Under the pieces are notes generated by a model. That model was given only the letters and a program-made list of their open reading frames with translations. It was not told the origin of the DNA and searched no databases. Positions 1-7,399 of a DNA stretch of 50,812 nt are shown here, piece after piece. Position numbers and translations under genes: made by a program. Position 1 is the first letter of the stretch. Each line of letters begins with the position of its first letter. This DNA is from Xanthomonas euvesicatoria pv. euvesicatoria. GTDB lineage: Bacteria > Pseudomonadota > Gammaproteobacteria > Xanthomonadales > Xanthomonadaceae. Where the stretch lies: assembly GCF_020880415.1 (NCBI RefSeq), contig NZ_JAJIUJ010000021.1, positions 1 to 50,812 on the forward strand. The letters are read 5' to 3'.

Positions 1-9
1 ATGCGGGTT

Positions 10-33
10 CGGCGGATGGCACGCCACCCGCCG
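10..33 (-). terminator. Possible hairpin downstream of the hydrolase gene
   Basis: Two 10-base arms (10-19 and 24-33) pair with one mismatch around a 4-base loop, about 57 bases past the hydrolase stop codon. No T-run follows on the minus strand, so this is at best a weak or factor-assisted terminator. I see no gene in 1-89. Confidence 0.3.
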
Positions 34-89
34 CTGTTCGCCAGTCTCGCGGCGGACGATCTGGGACGATGCAGATACGGCGTGCTGCC

Positions 90-1670
90 CTACCGAAGCG
101 GCACGTTCAACACGGAGGGCGCTGCAACTGGCGAGGTGAATGTCACCGTGCCACCGCCCTCGCTGGCATCGGTGTAGCGCGCGTCGCGGGTGTCGATCAC
201 CAACACCAGTCGCTGCCCTGCGGGAATCTCGGTTGCCGCCGCCTGCAGTGGCCAGTCCAGCGTGACTGCGCGCCCCGGCGTGGCGTTGCGCAACGAATAC
301 GGCGCATGCGTGATCAGTTGCGCAACGCCCAAGCCATCCATGCGGTACAGATACGCGAACAGACTCACCTTCGATTGACTGGGCACCACTGTCACGCGTA
401 GCGACGGGCTACCGGCCAGGCGCCGGGTGCTGGTCGATGGCGAGCCGACCCACACGGCGGCACCGGCGCGGTTGACCAGCGGAATCGAGGTGCTCACCGG
501 CAGGCCGATGCCTTGCAGCAAACCGCTGACCAGCACCACCCCGGAATCGGCCACGGTCGGCACGTCGGTGGCGATGCGCGATTGCCACCCGCTGAACGTC
601 CCGCCGGTCAATCCACCGGTGGGGCTCAGCAAGCCGGCTGGTGCGGACAGACCCAGCTGCGTGGTTGCCTGTTGCACCGATGCCCAGTCCGGATAGTCCA
701 GCCATTGCCCGGCACGTGGCGACAGCCGCACCGGTGCTTCTGCGTCCACGCCGTTGCGGAGTTGCTTGAGATGGCGATCGAACCAGCGCGTGGTCGCGGT
801 ATAGATCTCATTCGGCAATCCCAACGCACCAGGCAGCTCTGCGGTGGCGTGATCGCCCTGGCTGAGCAGCAGTTGTTTGGGGCCACGCAACTGGTTGAAG
901 AACGCGATGGTCTGGTTCGGCGGAAACAGGCCGTCGTTGAAGGCATTACCCAACAAGACCGCGGTCCCACGCGCGTTGAGCGCTGCCACATCGGTCGCAG
1001 GGCTGCGCGAGGCGGCCTGCGGCAGGAAGCCCTGCACCGCGCCATCGTAATCGCCTTGCGCCACGCGTGCGCCGATCTGCGCCAGATCCGGGCCGGCCCG
1101 GCCGGTGAGTGCGCCCGCACCCACCAGCAGGCCGACGCCCTGCTGGCTGACGGTGCGATTGGAATATAGCGCCGCTTCCAGATCGGCCCAACCGCTGAGC
1201 GCGGCCACCGCCTTGATCCGCGGGTCGCGCTCGGCTGCCAGCAGGCTGATGCCTGCCCCGTACGAAATGCCCGACGCACCGATCGCATTCGGATTGGCCG
1301 GCGTATGCGCCAACGCCCAGTCGATCACCGCGCTGACGTCTTCCACCGTGTCCGGCCCGGCGATATCGATCTGCCCGGCCGAATCCCAGAATCCACGCGA
1401 GGTATAGCTGACCACCACGTAGCCGTCGCTGGCCAGTTGGGTGGCGCGCCCCAGATATTCCAGATTGGGCAACGACCAACTGGCCGGCATCACGATCAGC
1501 GGAAACGGCCCGGCGCCCTGCCCTTGCGGCACCAACACCAATGCGCCCATCTGGGCACCGTCCCAGCCGGGAATGCGTTCATAGGTCTTGCTGAAGGCGC
1601 CTGCCACGGCCGACGCCGATGCCAACAGCAACGCCAGTGCGGCGATGCTCCCGATCCAACGCTTGCTCAT
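90..1670 (-). CDS. Secreted alpha/beta hydrolase, CocE/NonD or S15-like
   Basis: 526 residues from the ATG at 1670. This start was chosen because it puts a standard signal peptide (MSKRWIGSIAALALLLASAS, cleavage near AVAG) at the N-terminus; an ATG 57 bases upstream would hide it. The alpha/beta-hydrolase core carries the nucleophile elbow G-I-S-Y-G with Ser136. Probable acid and base are Asp246 (FNDGLF) and His274 (QGDHA). The C-terminal third is beta-rich, like the jelly-roll domain of X-Pro dipeptidyl-peptidases (S15) and CocE esterases. Likely a periplasmic or exported peptidase or esterase; the substrate cannot be read from sequence. It stands alone, with about 380 bases of non-coding DNA upstream. 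Confidence 0.75.
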   Translation of the reverse strand: MSKRWIGSIAALALLLASASAVAGAFSKTYERIPGWDGAQMGALVLVPQGQGAGPFPLIVMPASWSLPNLEYLGRATQLASDGYVVVSYTSRGFWDSAGQIDIAGPDTVEDVSAVIDWALAHTPANPNAIGASGISYGAGISLLAAERDPRIKAVAALSGWADLEAALYSNRTVSQQGVGLLVGAGALTGRAGPDLAQIGARVAQGDYDGAVQGFLPQAASRSPATDVAALNARGTAVLLGNAFNDGLFPPNQTIAFFNQLRGPKQLLLSQGDHATAELPGALGLPNEIYTATTRWFDRHLKQLRNGVDAEAPVRLSPRAGQWLDYPDWASVQQATTQLGLSAPAGLLSPTGGLTGGTFSGWQSRIATDVPTVADSGVVLVSGLLQGIGLPVSTSIPLVNRAGAAVWVGSPSTSTRRLAGSPSLRVTVVPSQSKVSLFAYLYRMDGLGVAQLITHAPYSLRNATPGRAVTLDWPLQAAATEIPAGQRLVLVIDTRDARYTDASEGGGTVTFTSPVAAPSVLNVPLR

Positions 1671-1787
1671 GCTGCTGTCTCCCACGCGAGGCCAGGCCGG
1701 GATGGCCCAGCGGCAACTGCGATGCATCCGTGGTTCGGGGGGAGAACGGGGCGAACGTACCAGACGGTACGGTATGGCTCAAGGGCC

Positions 1788-1808
1788 GGGATTCGGGATT
1801 CGGGATTC
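1788..1808. repeat. Three tandem GGGATTC heptamers
   Basis: Three perfect consecutive copies of GGGATTC lie in the 1671-2051 gap between the hydrolase and thiL genes. Related GGGAATC heptamers occur on the other side of thiL (3034-3129), so thiL is flanked by both. Such heptamer runs are common between genes in xanthomonads (recalled, not searched). Confidence 0.7.
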
Positions 1809-1850
1809 GTTGCTTGCGCAAGCGGGAGCGGCCGGGCAAACCGGTTCGCT

Positions 1851-1897
1851 GCCTTCTCCCGCTCGCGGGAGAAAGTGCCCGAAGGGCGGATGAGGGC
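1851..1897. repeat. Stem-loop intergenic repeat, Xanthomonas type
   Basis: A perfect 9-bp stem (1854-1862 with 1865-1873) and a 2-base loop, followed by GTGCCCGAAGGGCGGATGAG. I recognise this stem-plus-tail from many xanthomonad intergenic regions; only one copy is in this window. No gene is visible in the rest of 1671-2051. Confidence 0.55.
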
Positions 1898-2051
1898 TGG
1901 CAGCACCCGTTGTTTCCAATGCGCTCCACCCAACTTCGCAGCAGGCGCCACCGCCGCCTCCGCTACGGCACCCAACGATCAGCGCAGCAGCATCGTCTCA
2001 GCGCAGCGCATCGGCACTGCCCGCATCCACCGCACGCTCCAACCCCACGCC

Positions 2052-3026
2052 TCAGCCGACGAAATGCTGGTAGCCGCGCTGCGGTGGGTGCCAGGGGTTG
2101 CCCTCGGCGTCGTGTACCACCACGCCGGGCGTGGCGACAATCTGGCCGATGCGCGTTGCAGCCACCGTTGCAAATTCCATTGCCTGCGCCACGGCATCGC
2201 GATGCTGCGGCGCGGCGGTGAAACACAACTCGTAATCGTCGCCACCGCCAAGTTGCCAGCCCAGGCACTGCACCACGTCGATTCCTGCACTGCGCGGCAT
2301 CGCCGGCAAGGCCGCAAGCATCAGGCGCGCGCCCACGCCGCTGCGTTCGCATAGATGCCCCAGATCGGCCAGCAGCCCGTCGGAGATGTCCACGCAGGCA
2401 TGCGCAAGCCCGCGCAGGCGCAGCCCCGCCTGCACGCGGGGCTGCGGACGCAGCAGGCTGCCGCGCCAGCGCTCGTGCAACGGGTCGGCCGCCGCGCAGG
2501 TCACATCCAACTGGCCGGCCTGCCACAACGCCAACGCGGCGGCGGCTTCACCCGGCGCGCCGGTCACCCACACATCATCGCCAACGCGCGCACCATCGCG
2601 CCGCAGCGCGGCGCCCGGCGGCAGGCTGCCGATCGCAGTCACCGCGCACGACAACGGCCCGCGCGTGGTGTCGCCACCGACCAGCACAATGTCGTGTGCA
2701 TCAGCCAGCGCGAAGAAGCCATCGGCAAAGCCATCCACCCATGCCGCATCGTCGTGCGGCAACGACAACGACAAGGTGCACCAACGCGGTTGCGCGCCCA
2801 TCGCCGCCAGATCGGAGAGATTGACCGCCAGGGTCTTCCAGCCCAGATCGTCAGCGCGCGTCTCGTGCGGAAAATGCACGCCTGCATTGAGCGTATCGGC
2901 AGTGATCGCCAACTGTTCACCGGCCGGCGGCTGCAGCAACGCCGCATCGTCGCCAATGCCCAGCGGCACATCGGCACGCGCTGTAATGCGCGCACGCAGA
3001 CGGGCAATTAGATCGAATTCGGGCAT
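2052..3026 (-). CDS. thiL: Thiamine-monophosphate kinase ThiL
   Basis: 324 residues, the usual ThiL length. It phosphorylates thiamine monophosphate with ATP to give thiamine diphosphate, in the cytoplasm. The N-terminus has the expected start (MPEFDLIARL) and the metal/nucleotide motif GIGDDAALL near residue 23. GGDTTRGP and VDISDGLLADL are further AIR-synthase-superfamily motifs. It is the last gene of the minus-strand ribE-ribBX-ribH-nusB-thiL run, 110 bases after nusB. nusB-thiL adjacency is common in proteobacteria. The gap before it contains a heptamer-repeat hairpin. Confidence 0.95.
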   Translation of the reverse strand: MPEFDLIARLRARITARADVPLGIGDDAALLQPPAGEQLAITADTLNAGVHFPHETRADDLGWKTLAVNLSDLAAMGAQPRWCTLSLSLPHDDAAWVDGFADGFFALADAHDIVLVGGDTTRGPLSCAVTAIGSLPPGAALRRDGARVGDDVWVTGAPGEAAAALALWQAGQLDVTCAAADPLHERWRGSLLRPQPRVQAGLRLRGLAHACVDISDGLLADLGHLCERSGVGARLMLAALPAMPRSAGIDVVQCLGWQLGGGDDYELCFTAAPQHRDAVAQAMEFATVAATRIGQIVATPGVVVHDAEGNPWHPPQRGYQHFVG

Positions 3027-3033
3027 GTAGGCG

Positions 3034-3129
3034 AGAATCGGGAGAAGGGAATCGGGAATCGCAAAAGCGCGTCAGGAGATATCGGAGATGGTGCTCTTAC
3101 GATTCCCCATTCCCGACTCTCCATTCCCG
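3034..3129 (-). repeat. GGGAATC heptamer repeats forming a long imperfect hairpin
   Basis: The nusB-thiL gap consists almost wholly of GGGAATC-like heptamers in opposite orientation at its two ends. Bases 3047-3061 pair with 3100-3114 at 14 of 15 positions, around a loop of about 38 bases, and more partial heptamers lie outside. It would sit inside the polycistronic mRNA between the nusB stop and the thiL start. Confidence 0.65.
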
Positions 3130-3136
3130 CGGCGCC

Positions 3137-3625
3137 TCAGGCGCCGCTAGCGCCGCTGGCGCCCGACTCCACCTTGCGCCACTCCACCGCGGCGCGGTCC
3201 AGCACCCCGTTGACGTAGGTGTGGCCGTGCTCGGAGCCGAAGCGCTTGGCAGTTTCGATCGCTTCGTTGATCACCACGCGGTACGGCACATCCTGGCGGT
3301 ACAGCAATTCGTAGGCGGCCAGGCGCAGCACGGCGCGCTCGATCGCATCGACCTCTTCCACGCTGCGATCCAGGTACGGCGTCAGCGCGGTATCCAGCTC
3401 GGCACGGTTGCTCAGCACGCCTTCAACCAGGTTCTCGAAGTACGCCAGATCGGCCACTTCGTGCGCCTGCTCGTGCGCGAACTGGGCGATCACCTGCTTG
3501 GCGAAGCCGCCGGAGATCTGCCAGGCATAGACCGCCTGCAAGGCGCGCCGACGTGCGCGCGAGCGCAGCACCGGGTCGATGCCGTCGCGACGGCCGTGGC
3601 GCGAATGCCCACCGGGCTTGCTCAT
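3137..3625 (-). CDS. nusB: Transcription antitermination factor NusB
   Basis: 162 residues from the ATG at 3625. NusB pairs with NusE (S10) on boxA RNA to support antitermination of rRNA operons. The [16 protein letters not shown]-terminal helix, [13 protein letters not shown] middle (YFENLVEGV), [23 protein letters not shown] and the [26 protein letters not shown] end are classic NusB. The start codon overlaps the ribH stop by four bases (ATGA), implying translational coupling. A longer frame upstream runs inside ribH and is not needed. Confidence 0.96.
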   Translation of the reverse strand: MSKPGGHSRHGRRDGIDPVLRSRARRRALQAVYAWQISGGFAKQVIAQFAHEQAHEVADLAYFENLVEGVLSNRAELDTALTPYLDRSVEEVDAIERAVLRLAAYELLYRQDVPYRVVINEAIETAKRFGSEHGHTYVNGVLDRAAVEWRKVESGASGASGA

Positions 3626-4086
3626 GGCAACAACTCCATCAAATTCACCAGTTCCAGCGCTGCAAGCGCGCATTCCTCGCCCTTATTGCCGTGGCTGCCG
3701 CCGGCACGGGCTTCGGCATCTTCCACGCGTTCGACCGCCAGCACGCCATTGAGCACCGGCACGCCGGTCTGCAGCTGCACGCTCATCAGGCCTTCGGCAC
3801 ACAGGTCGGCCACGTGCTCGTAGTGGCGGGTATCGCCACGGATCACGCAGCCCAGCGCGATGATCGCGCCGTGCTGGCCGGACTGCGCCACGCGATTGGC
3901 GGCGATCGGGATCTCCCAGGCGCCCGGCACGCGGATCACGTCGATGGCGTCTTCGCCGATACCGTTGCCGGCCAGGCTCTGGCGCGCGCCGGCAACCAGC
4001 ACGTCGGTGATGCGGGCATTCCAGCGGCTGGCGATGATCGCAAAGCGCGCGGTGGTGGGGCGAAGATCGCCTTCGTAGTGGGTCAT
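3622..4086 (-). CDS. ribH: 6,7-dimethyl-8-ribityllumazine synthase RibH
   Basis: 154 residues from the ATG at 4086; a second ATG four codons upstream is possible, but [10 protein letters not shown] is the form I recall for Xanthomonas. It condenses 5-amino-6-ribitylaminouracil with dihydroxybutanone phosphate to give lumazine, the substrate of RibE. Visible motifs: SRWNARITD, the GAWEIP turn, [14 protein letters not shown] with the catalytic His, and [12 protein letters not shown]. The gene lies 289 bases after ribBX and overlaps nusB by four bases. Confidence 0.96.
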   Translation of the reverse strand: MTHYEGDLRPTTARFAIIASRWNARITDVLVAGARQSLAGNGIGEDAIDVIRVPGAWEIPIAANRVAQSGQHGAIIALGCVIRGDTRHYEHVADLCAEGLMSVQLQTGVPVLNGVLAVERVEDAEARAGGSHGNKGEECALAALELVNLMELLP

Positions 4087-4154
4087 GCGGGTCGGCAACT
4101 CGAGGGGGCGGGAAGTTTAACAGCTGCCGGGCCCAGGCCTGGCCGACGCGTGTG

Positions 4155-4182
4155 GGCCGGGTCGGCCAAAGCAGACCCGGCC
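4155..4182. other. Perfect 9-bp hairpin in the ribBX-ribH gap
   Basis: GGCCGGGTC at 4155-4163 and GACCCGGCC at 4174-4182 are exact reverse complements around a 10-base loop. It lies in the 289-base gap between the ribBX stop and the ribH start. No T-run follows on the minus strand, so a processing site, mRNA stabiliser or partial attenuator is as likely as a terminator. Confidence 0.45.
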
Positions 4183-4375
4183 ATGCGTTTCAGCAACACA
4201 GGGCGTGGCAAATGGCCCACTGCGCAAACGGCCGGGGGCAGGCCACGGCTGGAACCGGTAGCCGGCCCCGGGCCACTTCAGCGCCGCCACACGCAGCGCG
4301 CAGCTGACAGCCGCGCGCCGTCAGCTAACTGACAGTCCAGACCAACGGGACCGGCCAAGTGAGCTCGCAGCCATC

Positions 4376-5515
4376 TCAGGGAACGGCAGACGGCGGCACC
4401 GAGCGCACGCCTTCACCGGGGTGGCATTCCAGATACTCAACCACCTCCAGCCCGAACCCGGCCAACCCCACCTGGCGCCGAGGGGTGCCCAGCACGCGCA
4501 ACTTGCCCAGGCCGAGGTCGGCCAGGATCTGGGCGCCGGCGCCGTTGCGCCGCCACTGACTCACGTCCTTGGCATTGGCGGCCGCTTCGGGCTGCTGGCG
4601 CAGCCGTGCCAGCAGCGATTCGCTGTCGCGTGGCGCCGACAGCACCACCATCACGCCCTGCCCTTCGGCGGCGATCGCGCGCAAGGCGTCGGTGGCTGCC
4701 ACGCCGAAGTCATCGCGCTGCCAGTGCAGCAGGTCGGCCAGCGGGTTTTCCACCTGCACGCGTACCAGCGTCGGCGTCTGCGGATCGGCGCGACCGCGCA
4801 CCAGCGCAAAGTGCAGGTCGTGCGCGATGCGGTCGCGGTAGGTCACCAGCTTGAACGGACCGAATTCGGTGGTGATCTGCCGCTCGTCCACGCGCTCGAC
4901 GGTGTGCTCATTGGCAAGCCGATAGGCGATCAGGTCGGCGATCGAGCCCATCTTCAGGCCATGCTCGCGCGCGAACACTTCCAATTGCGGGCGGCGCGCC
5001 ATGCTGCCGTCCGGGTTGAGCACTTCCACCAGCACACCGGCCGGTTCCAGCCCGGCCAGCATCGGCAGGTCGCTGGCCGCTTCGGTGTGGCCGGCCCGTG
5101 TCAGCACGCCACCGGGCTGGGAGATCAACGGGAAGATATGCCCGGGCTGGCTCAGATCCTGGGGCCGGGCATCCGGGCGTACGGCGGTACGCACGGTGTG
5201 CGCGCGGTCGTAGGCCGAAATGCCGGTGGTCACCCCTTCGGCCGCTTCGATGCTGACAGTGAAGTTGGTCTGGAACTGCGCGGTGTTGTTGCGCACCATC
5301 GGCGCCAGACCCAGCTGCGCGCAGCGCTCGCGGGTCAGCGACAGGCACACCAGCCCGCGCGCGTGGGTGACCATGAAGTTGATGTCAGACGGCTTGACCA
5401 ACTCGGCGGCCATGATCAGATCGCCTTCGTTTTCGCGGTCTTCGTCATCGACGATGACCACCATGCGCCCGGCGCGCAGTTCTTCGATCAGTTCCGGAAC
5501 GGGTGCGAAATTCAT
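4376..5515 (-). CDS. ribB: 3,4-dihydroxy-2-butanone-4-phosphate synthase with degenerate GTP cyclohydrolase II domain
   Basis: 379 residues. Residues 1 to about 200 are a complete DHBP synthase: the acidic metal loop DDEDRENEGDLIMAAE (23-38), THARGLVC, the HTEAASDLP segment and the EVF helix. It converts ribulose 5-phosphate to the four-carbon unit used by RibH. Residues from about 205 follow the GTP cyclohydrolase II fold, but the zinc-binding stretch that normally reads C-x10-C-x-C is replaced by a cysteine-free segment (VENPLADLLHWQRDDFG), so this half should not hydrolyse GTP. Such proteins are called RibBX, and a separate RibA should exist elsewhere. The start overlaps the ribE stop by four bases. 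Confidence 0.9.
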   Translation of the reverse strand: MNFAPVPELIEELRAGRMVVIVDDEDRENEGDLIMAAELVKPSDINFMVTHARGLVCLSLTRERCAQLGLAPMVRNNTAQFQTNFTVSIEAAEGVTTGISAYDRAHTVRTAVRPDARPQDLSQPGHIFPLISQPGGVLTRAGHTEAASDLPMLAGLEPAGVLVEVLNPDGSMARRPQLEVFAREHGLKMGSIADLIAYRLANEHTVERVDERQITTEFGPFKLVTYRDRIAHDLHFALVRGRADPQTPTLVRVQVENPLADLLHWQRDDFGVAATDALRAIAAEGQGVMVVLSAPRDSESLLARLRQQPEAAANAKDVSQWRRNGAGAQILADLGLGKLRVLGTPRRQVGLAGFGLEVVEYLECHPGEGVRSVPPSAVP

Positions 5516-6114
5516 GCTGCCCCCCGCGTGCCGAGCAGGCGTTCCACATAGCGCGCCACCAGATCGATTTCCAGGTTCACCGCCGCACCGACCGCAGTCT
5601 GCGCAAACGCGGTGTGGGCCACGGTATGCGGAATCAAGGCGACCTCGAAGCCGTCTTCGTCTACGTCATTGACGGTGAGGCTCACGCCGTCCACGCAGAT
5701 CGAGCCCTTCTTGGCCACATAGCGCAACACCGACGCCGGCGCAGCAAACCGCCAACGCTGCGCACGTGCATCGTCATGGACCGACTGCACCTGGCCCAGG
5801 CCATCCACATGTCCGCTGACCAGGTGCCCGCCAAGCCGGTCGGTAGGCCGCATCGCGCGTTCCAGATTGAGCAGTGCGCCCTCTGGCAACGCGCCCAGGG
5901 TGGTCAGCGACAGCGTTTCGGTCGAGGCATCGGCCTGAAAACTGGCCGCGTCGAATGCGATCACGGTCAGGCACACGCCATTGACCGCGATGCTTTCGCC
6001 CAACTGGACCGCTTCGAACGGCAGCGTGCCGGTGGCGAAGGTGAAGCGCACATCGCCGCCCTGCGGCTGACGCGCGGCCAGTTGGCCGACGCCTTCAATG
6101 ATGCCGGTGAACAT
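5512..6114 (-). CDS. ribE: Riboflavin synthase alpha chain RibE
   Basis: 200 residues from the ATG at 6114 (MFTGIIEGVGQL, the invariant riboflavin synthase N-terminus); the frame extends 45 codons upstream into the leader but that part is not protein-like. It dismutates two lumazines to riboflavin. Two tandem lumazine-binding repeats are visible, each with a VNGVCLTV-type motif: AVNGVCLTVIAFD in the first, VDGVSLTVNDV in the second, plus GHLVSGHVDG. It is the first gene of the operon, 170 bases downstream of the FMN riboswitch. Some annotations call this gene ribC. Confidence 0.95.
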   Translation of the reverse strand: MFTGIIEGVGQLAARQPQGGDVRFTFATGTLPFEAVQLGESIAVNGVCLTVIAFDAASFQADASTETLSLTTLGALPEGALLNLERAMRPTDRLGGHLVSGHVDGLGQVQSVHDDARAQRWRFAAPASVLRYVAKKGSICVDGVSLTVNDVDEDGFEVALIPHTVAHTAFAQTAVGAAVNLEIDLVARYVERLLGTRGAA

Positions 6115-6284
6115 CAGCGTGCCCCCGCTTGCAGCAGCACGGCTGCCGTGATGGAGCGCTGGAAGGCCGCGGCACAGCGCGGCTGGTGGTGCATGGACAT
6201 TAGTCGTTTCTCGCAGGAGTTGAGCGAAAAACGCCGCAAGGCAAAGCAAACAGGCGCGCGCGCAGCCGCAAGGCCGCGCGTTGG

Positions 6285-6459
6285 CCGTCTTCTTTCATCC
6301 GGACTATACCGTCGGCTCCGGCATCGGACCGGATCTGCTGACCTTGCCCGGCAGGCGTTTGGCGTTGATCCGCTCAACCCTGGAGTGCAAGCGCTCGCGG
6401 GCTCGCACGCTTGCGCATGCCTACCGCCGGTGGGGAATCGCACCCCGCCCTGAAGACGT
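6285..6459 (-). promoter_or_regulatory. FMN riboswitch (RFN element)
   Basis: Read on the minus strand, the element opens with GTCTTCAGGGCGGGGTGCGA, then ATTCCCCACCGGCGGTA and an AGCCCGCGAGC segment. It closes with GATCCGGTCCGATGCCGGAG, CCGACGGTATAGTCCGGATG and GAAGAC. The opening GTCTTC and closing GAAGAC form the P1 helix. These are the conserved blocks of the RFN aptamer. Downstream, before ribE, are two copies of GCCTTGCGGC, the second followed by GTTTTT. They could form the expression platform, although the small stem is weak. FMN binding is expected to reduce expression of the rib operon. Confidence 0.93.
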
Positions 6460-6680
6460 TCGTGAGTACCGGCGAACCGGTGCGCAAAGTTTAACAGGGC
6501 ACATCGACGCAATGGCCGAGCGGGGACCAAGGCTGGCAGGACACTGCGTCATGTCGGGAAATCCCCCATAGCCAGGATTGTGAAGGATCTGTTAATTTAC
6601 GCGCCGCGACGGGAGACGTCGTTCTTTTCCACCTCGCAACGGGGTGGAGACACGGACATCAATTCGGAGAGAGACATCCA

Positions 6681-7304
6681 ATGCGTAACACCCTGATTCT
6701 GGCTGCCCTGCTGGCTGCCGCACCGTTTGCCGCGTCTGCGGAAGGCTTGAGCTACAACTACGTCGAAGGCGGCTGGAACCGTACCGAAATCAGCGTCAAT
6801 GGCGATTCGGACGATATCGACGGCGGCTACATTCGCGGTTCCTGGCAGATTGCCCAGCCGGTCTACCTGTTGGCCAGCTATGAGCGCGCCAACAAGGATT
6901 ACAACCTCGGTGCAGGCTTTGTGCTCGAGGGCACGCTGCAGCAGGCCACGTTGGGTATCGGCTACCGCCAAGAAATGACCGAGCGCGTGGAGTTCACCGC
7001 CGACATCAGCGTATTGCGCGCCAAGGTCGAATCCGACCTGCGCCTGCGCGGCCGTTCGGTCGACGATGCGTCGGACTCGAGCAACCTGGGCTTGGCCAAC
7101 CTGGGCCTGCGTGGCAAGCCTTCGCCGCGCACCGAAGCCTGGATCAAGGCCGGTTACATCGACGGTAGCGACGTGGACAAGGGTGAGTTCGTCGGCACCC
7201 TGGGTGGCCAGGTCAACTTCACCCGCACCTGGGGCCTGGTCGCCGAAGCGCAGTTCGTCGACAACGCCAACCAGTACAAGGTCGGCGTGCGCGCGAGCTT
7301 CTGA
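6681..7304 (+). CDS. Ax21-family outer membrane beta-barrel protein
   Basis: 207 residues. A signal peptide (MRNTLILAALLAAAPFAASA) is followed by EGLSYNYVEGGW, alternating amphipathic strands and a terminal Phe, as expected of a small outer-membrane barrel assembled by BAM. The LSYNYVEGG opening matches the Ax21/Omp1X family of xanthomonads, once proposed as a secreted quorum factor and now regarded as an outer membrane protein. It is probably a paralogue rather than Ax21 itself, because the rest diverges from what I recall of Ax21. An RBS-like GGAGAG lies about 10 bases before the ATG. It has its own terminator and opposes both neighbours. Confidence 0.75.
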   Translation: MRNTLILAALLAAAPFAASAEGLSYNYVEGGWNRTEISVNGDSDDIDGGYIRGSWQIAQPVYLLASYERANKDYNLGAGFVLEGTLQQATLGIGYRQEMTERVEFTADISVLRAKVESDLRLRGRSVDDASDSSNLGLANLGLRGKPSPRTEAWIKAGYIDGSDVDKGEFVGTLGGQVNFTRTWGLVAEAQFVDNANQYKVGVRASF

Positions 7305-7325
7305 TCGGCGCCTCGCAGATACACC

Positions 7326-7352
7326 AAGGCCCCGCATGCGGGGCCTTTTTTA
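7326..7352 (+). terminator. Rho-independent terminator after the Ax21-like gene
   Basis: A perfect palindrome, AAGGCCCCGC/ATGCGGGGCCTT, is followed directly by a T-run 22 bases after the stop codon. An A-run precedes it, so it could also serve ribD, which ends at 7400 from the other side. Confidence 0.9.
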
Positions 7353-7399
7353 TGCGCGCAATAGCACGGCCGCGCAGCATCGCAGGCGCCATGCAGCTC

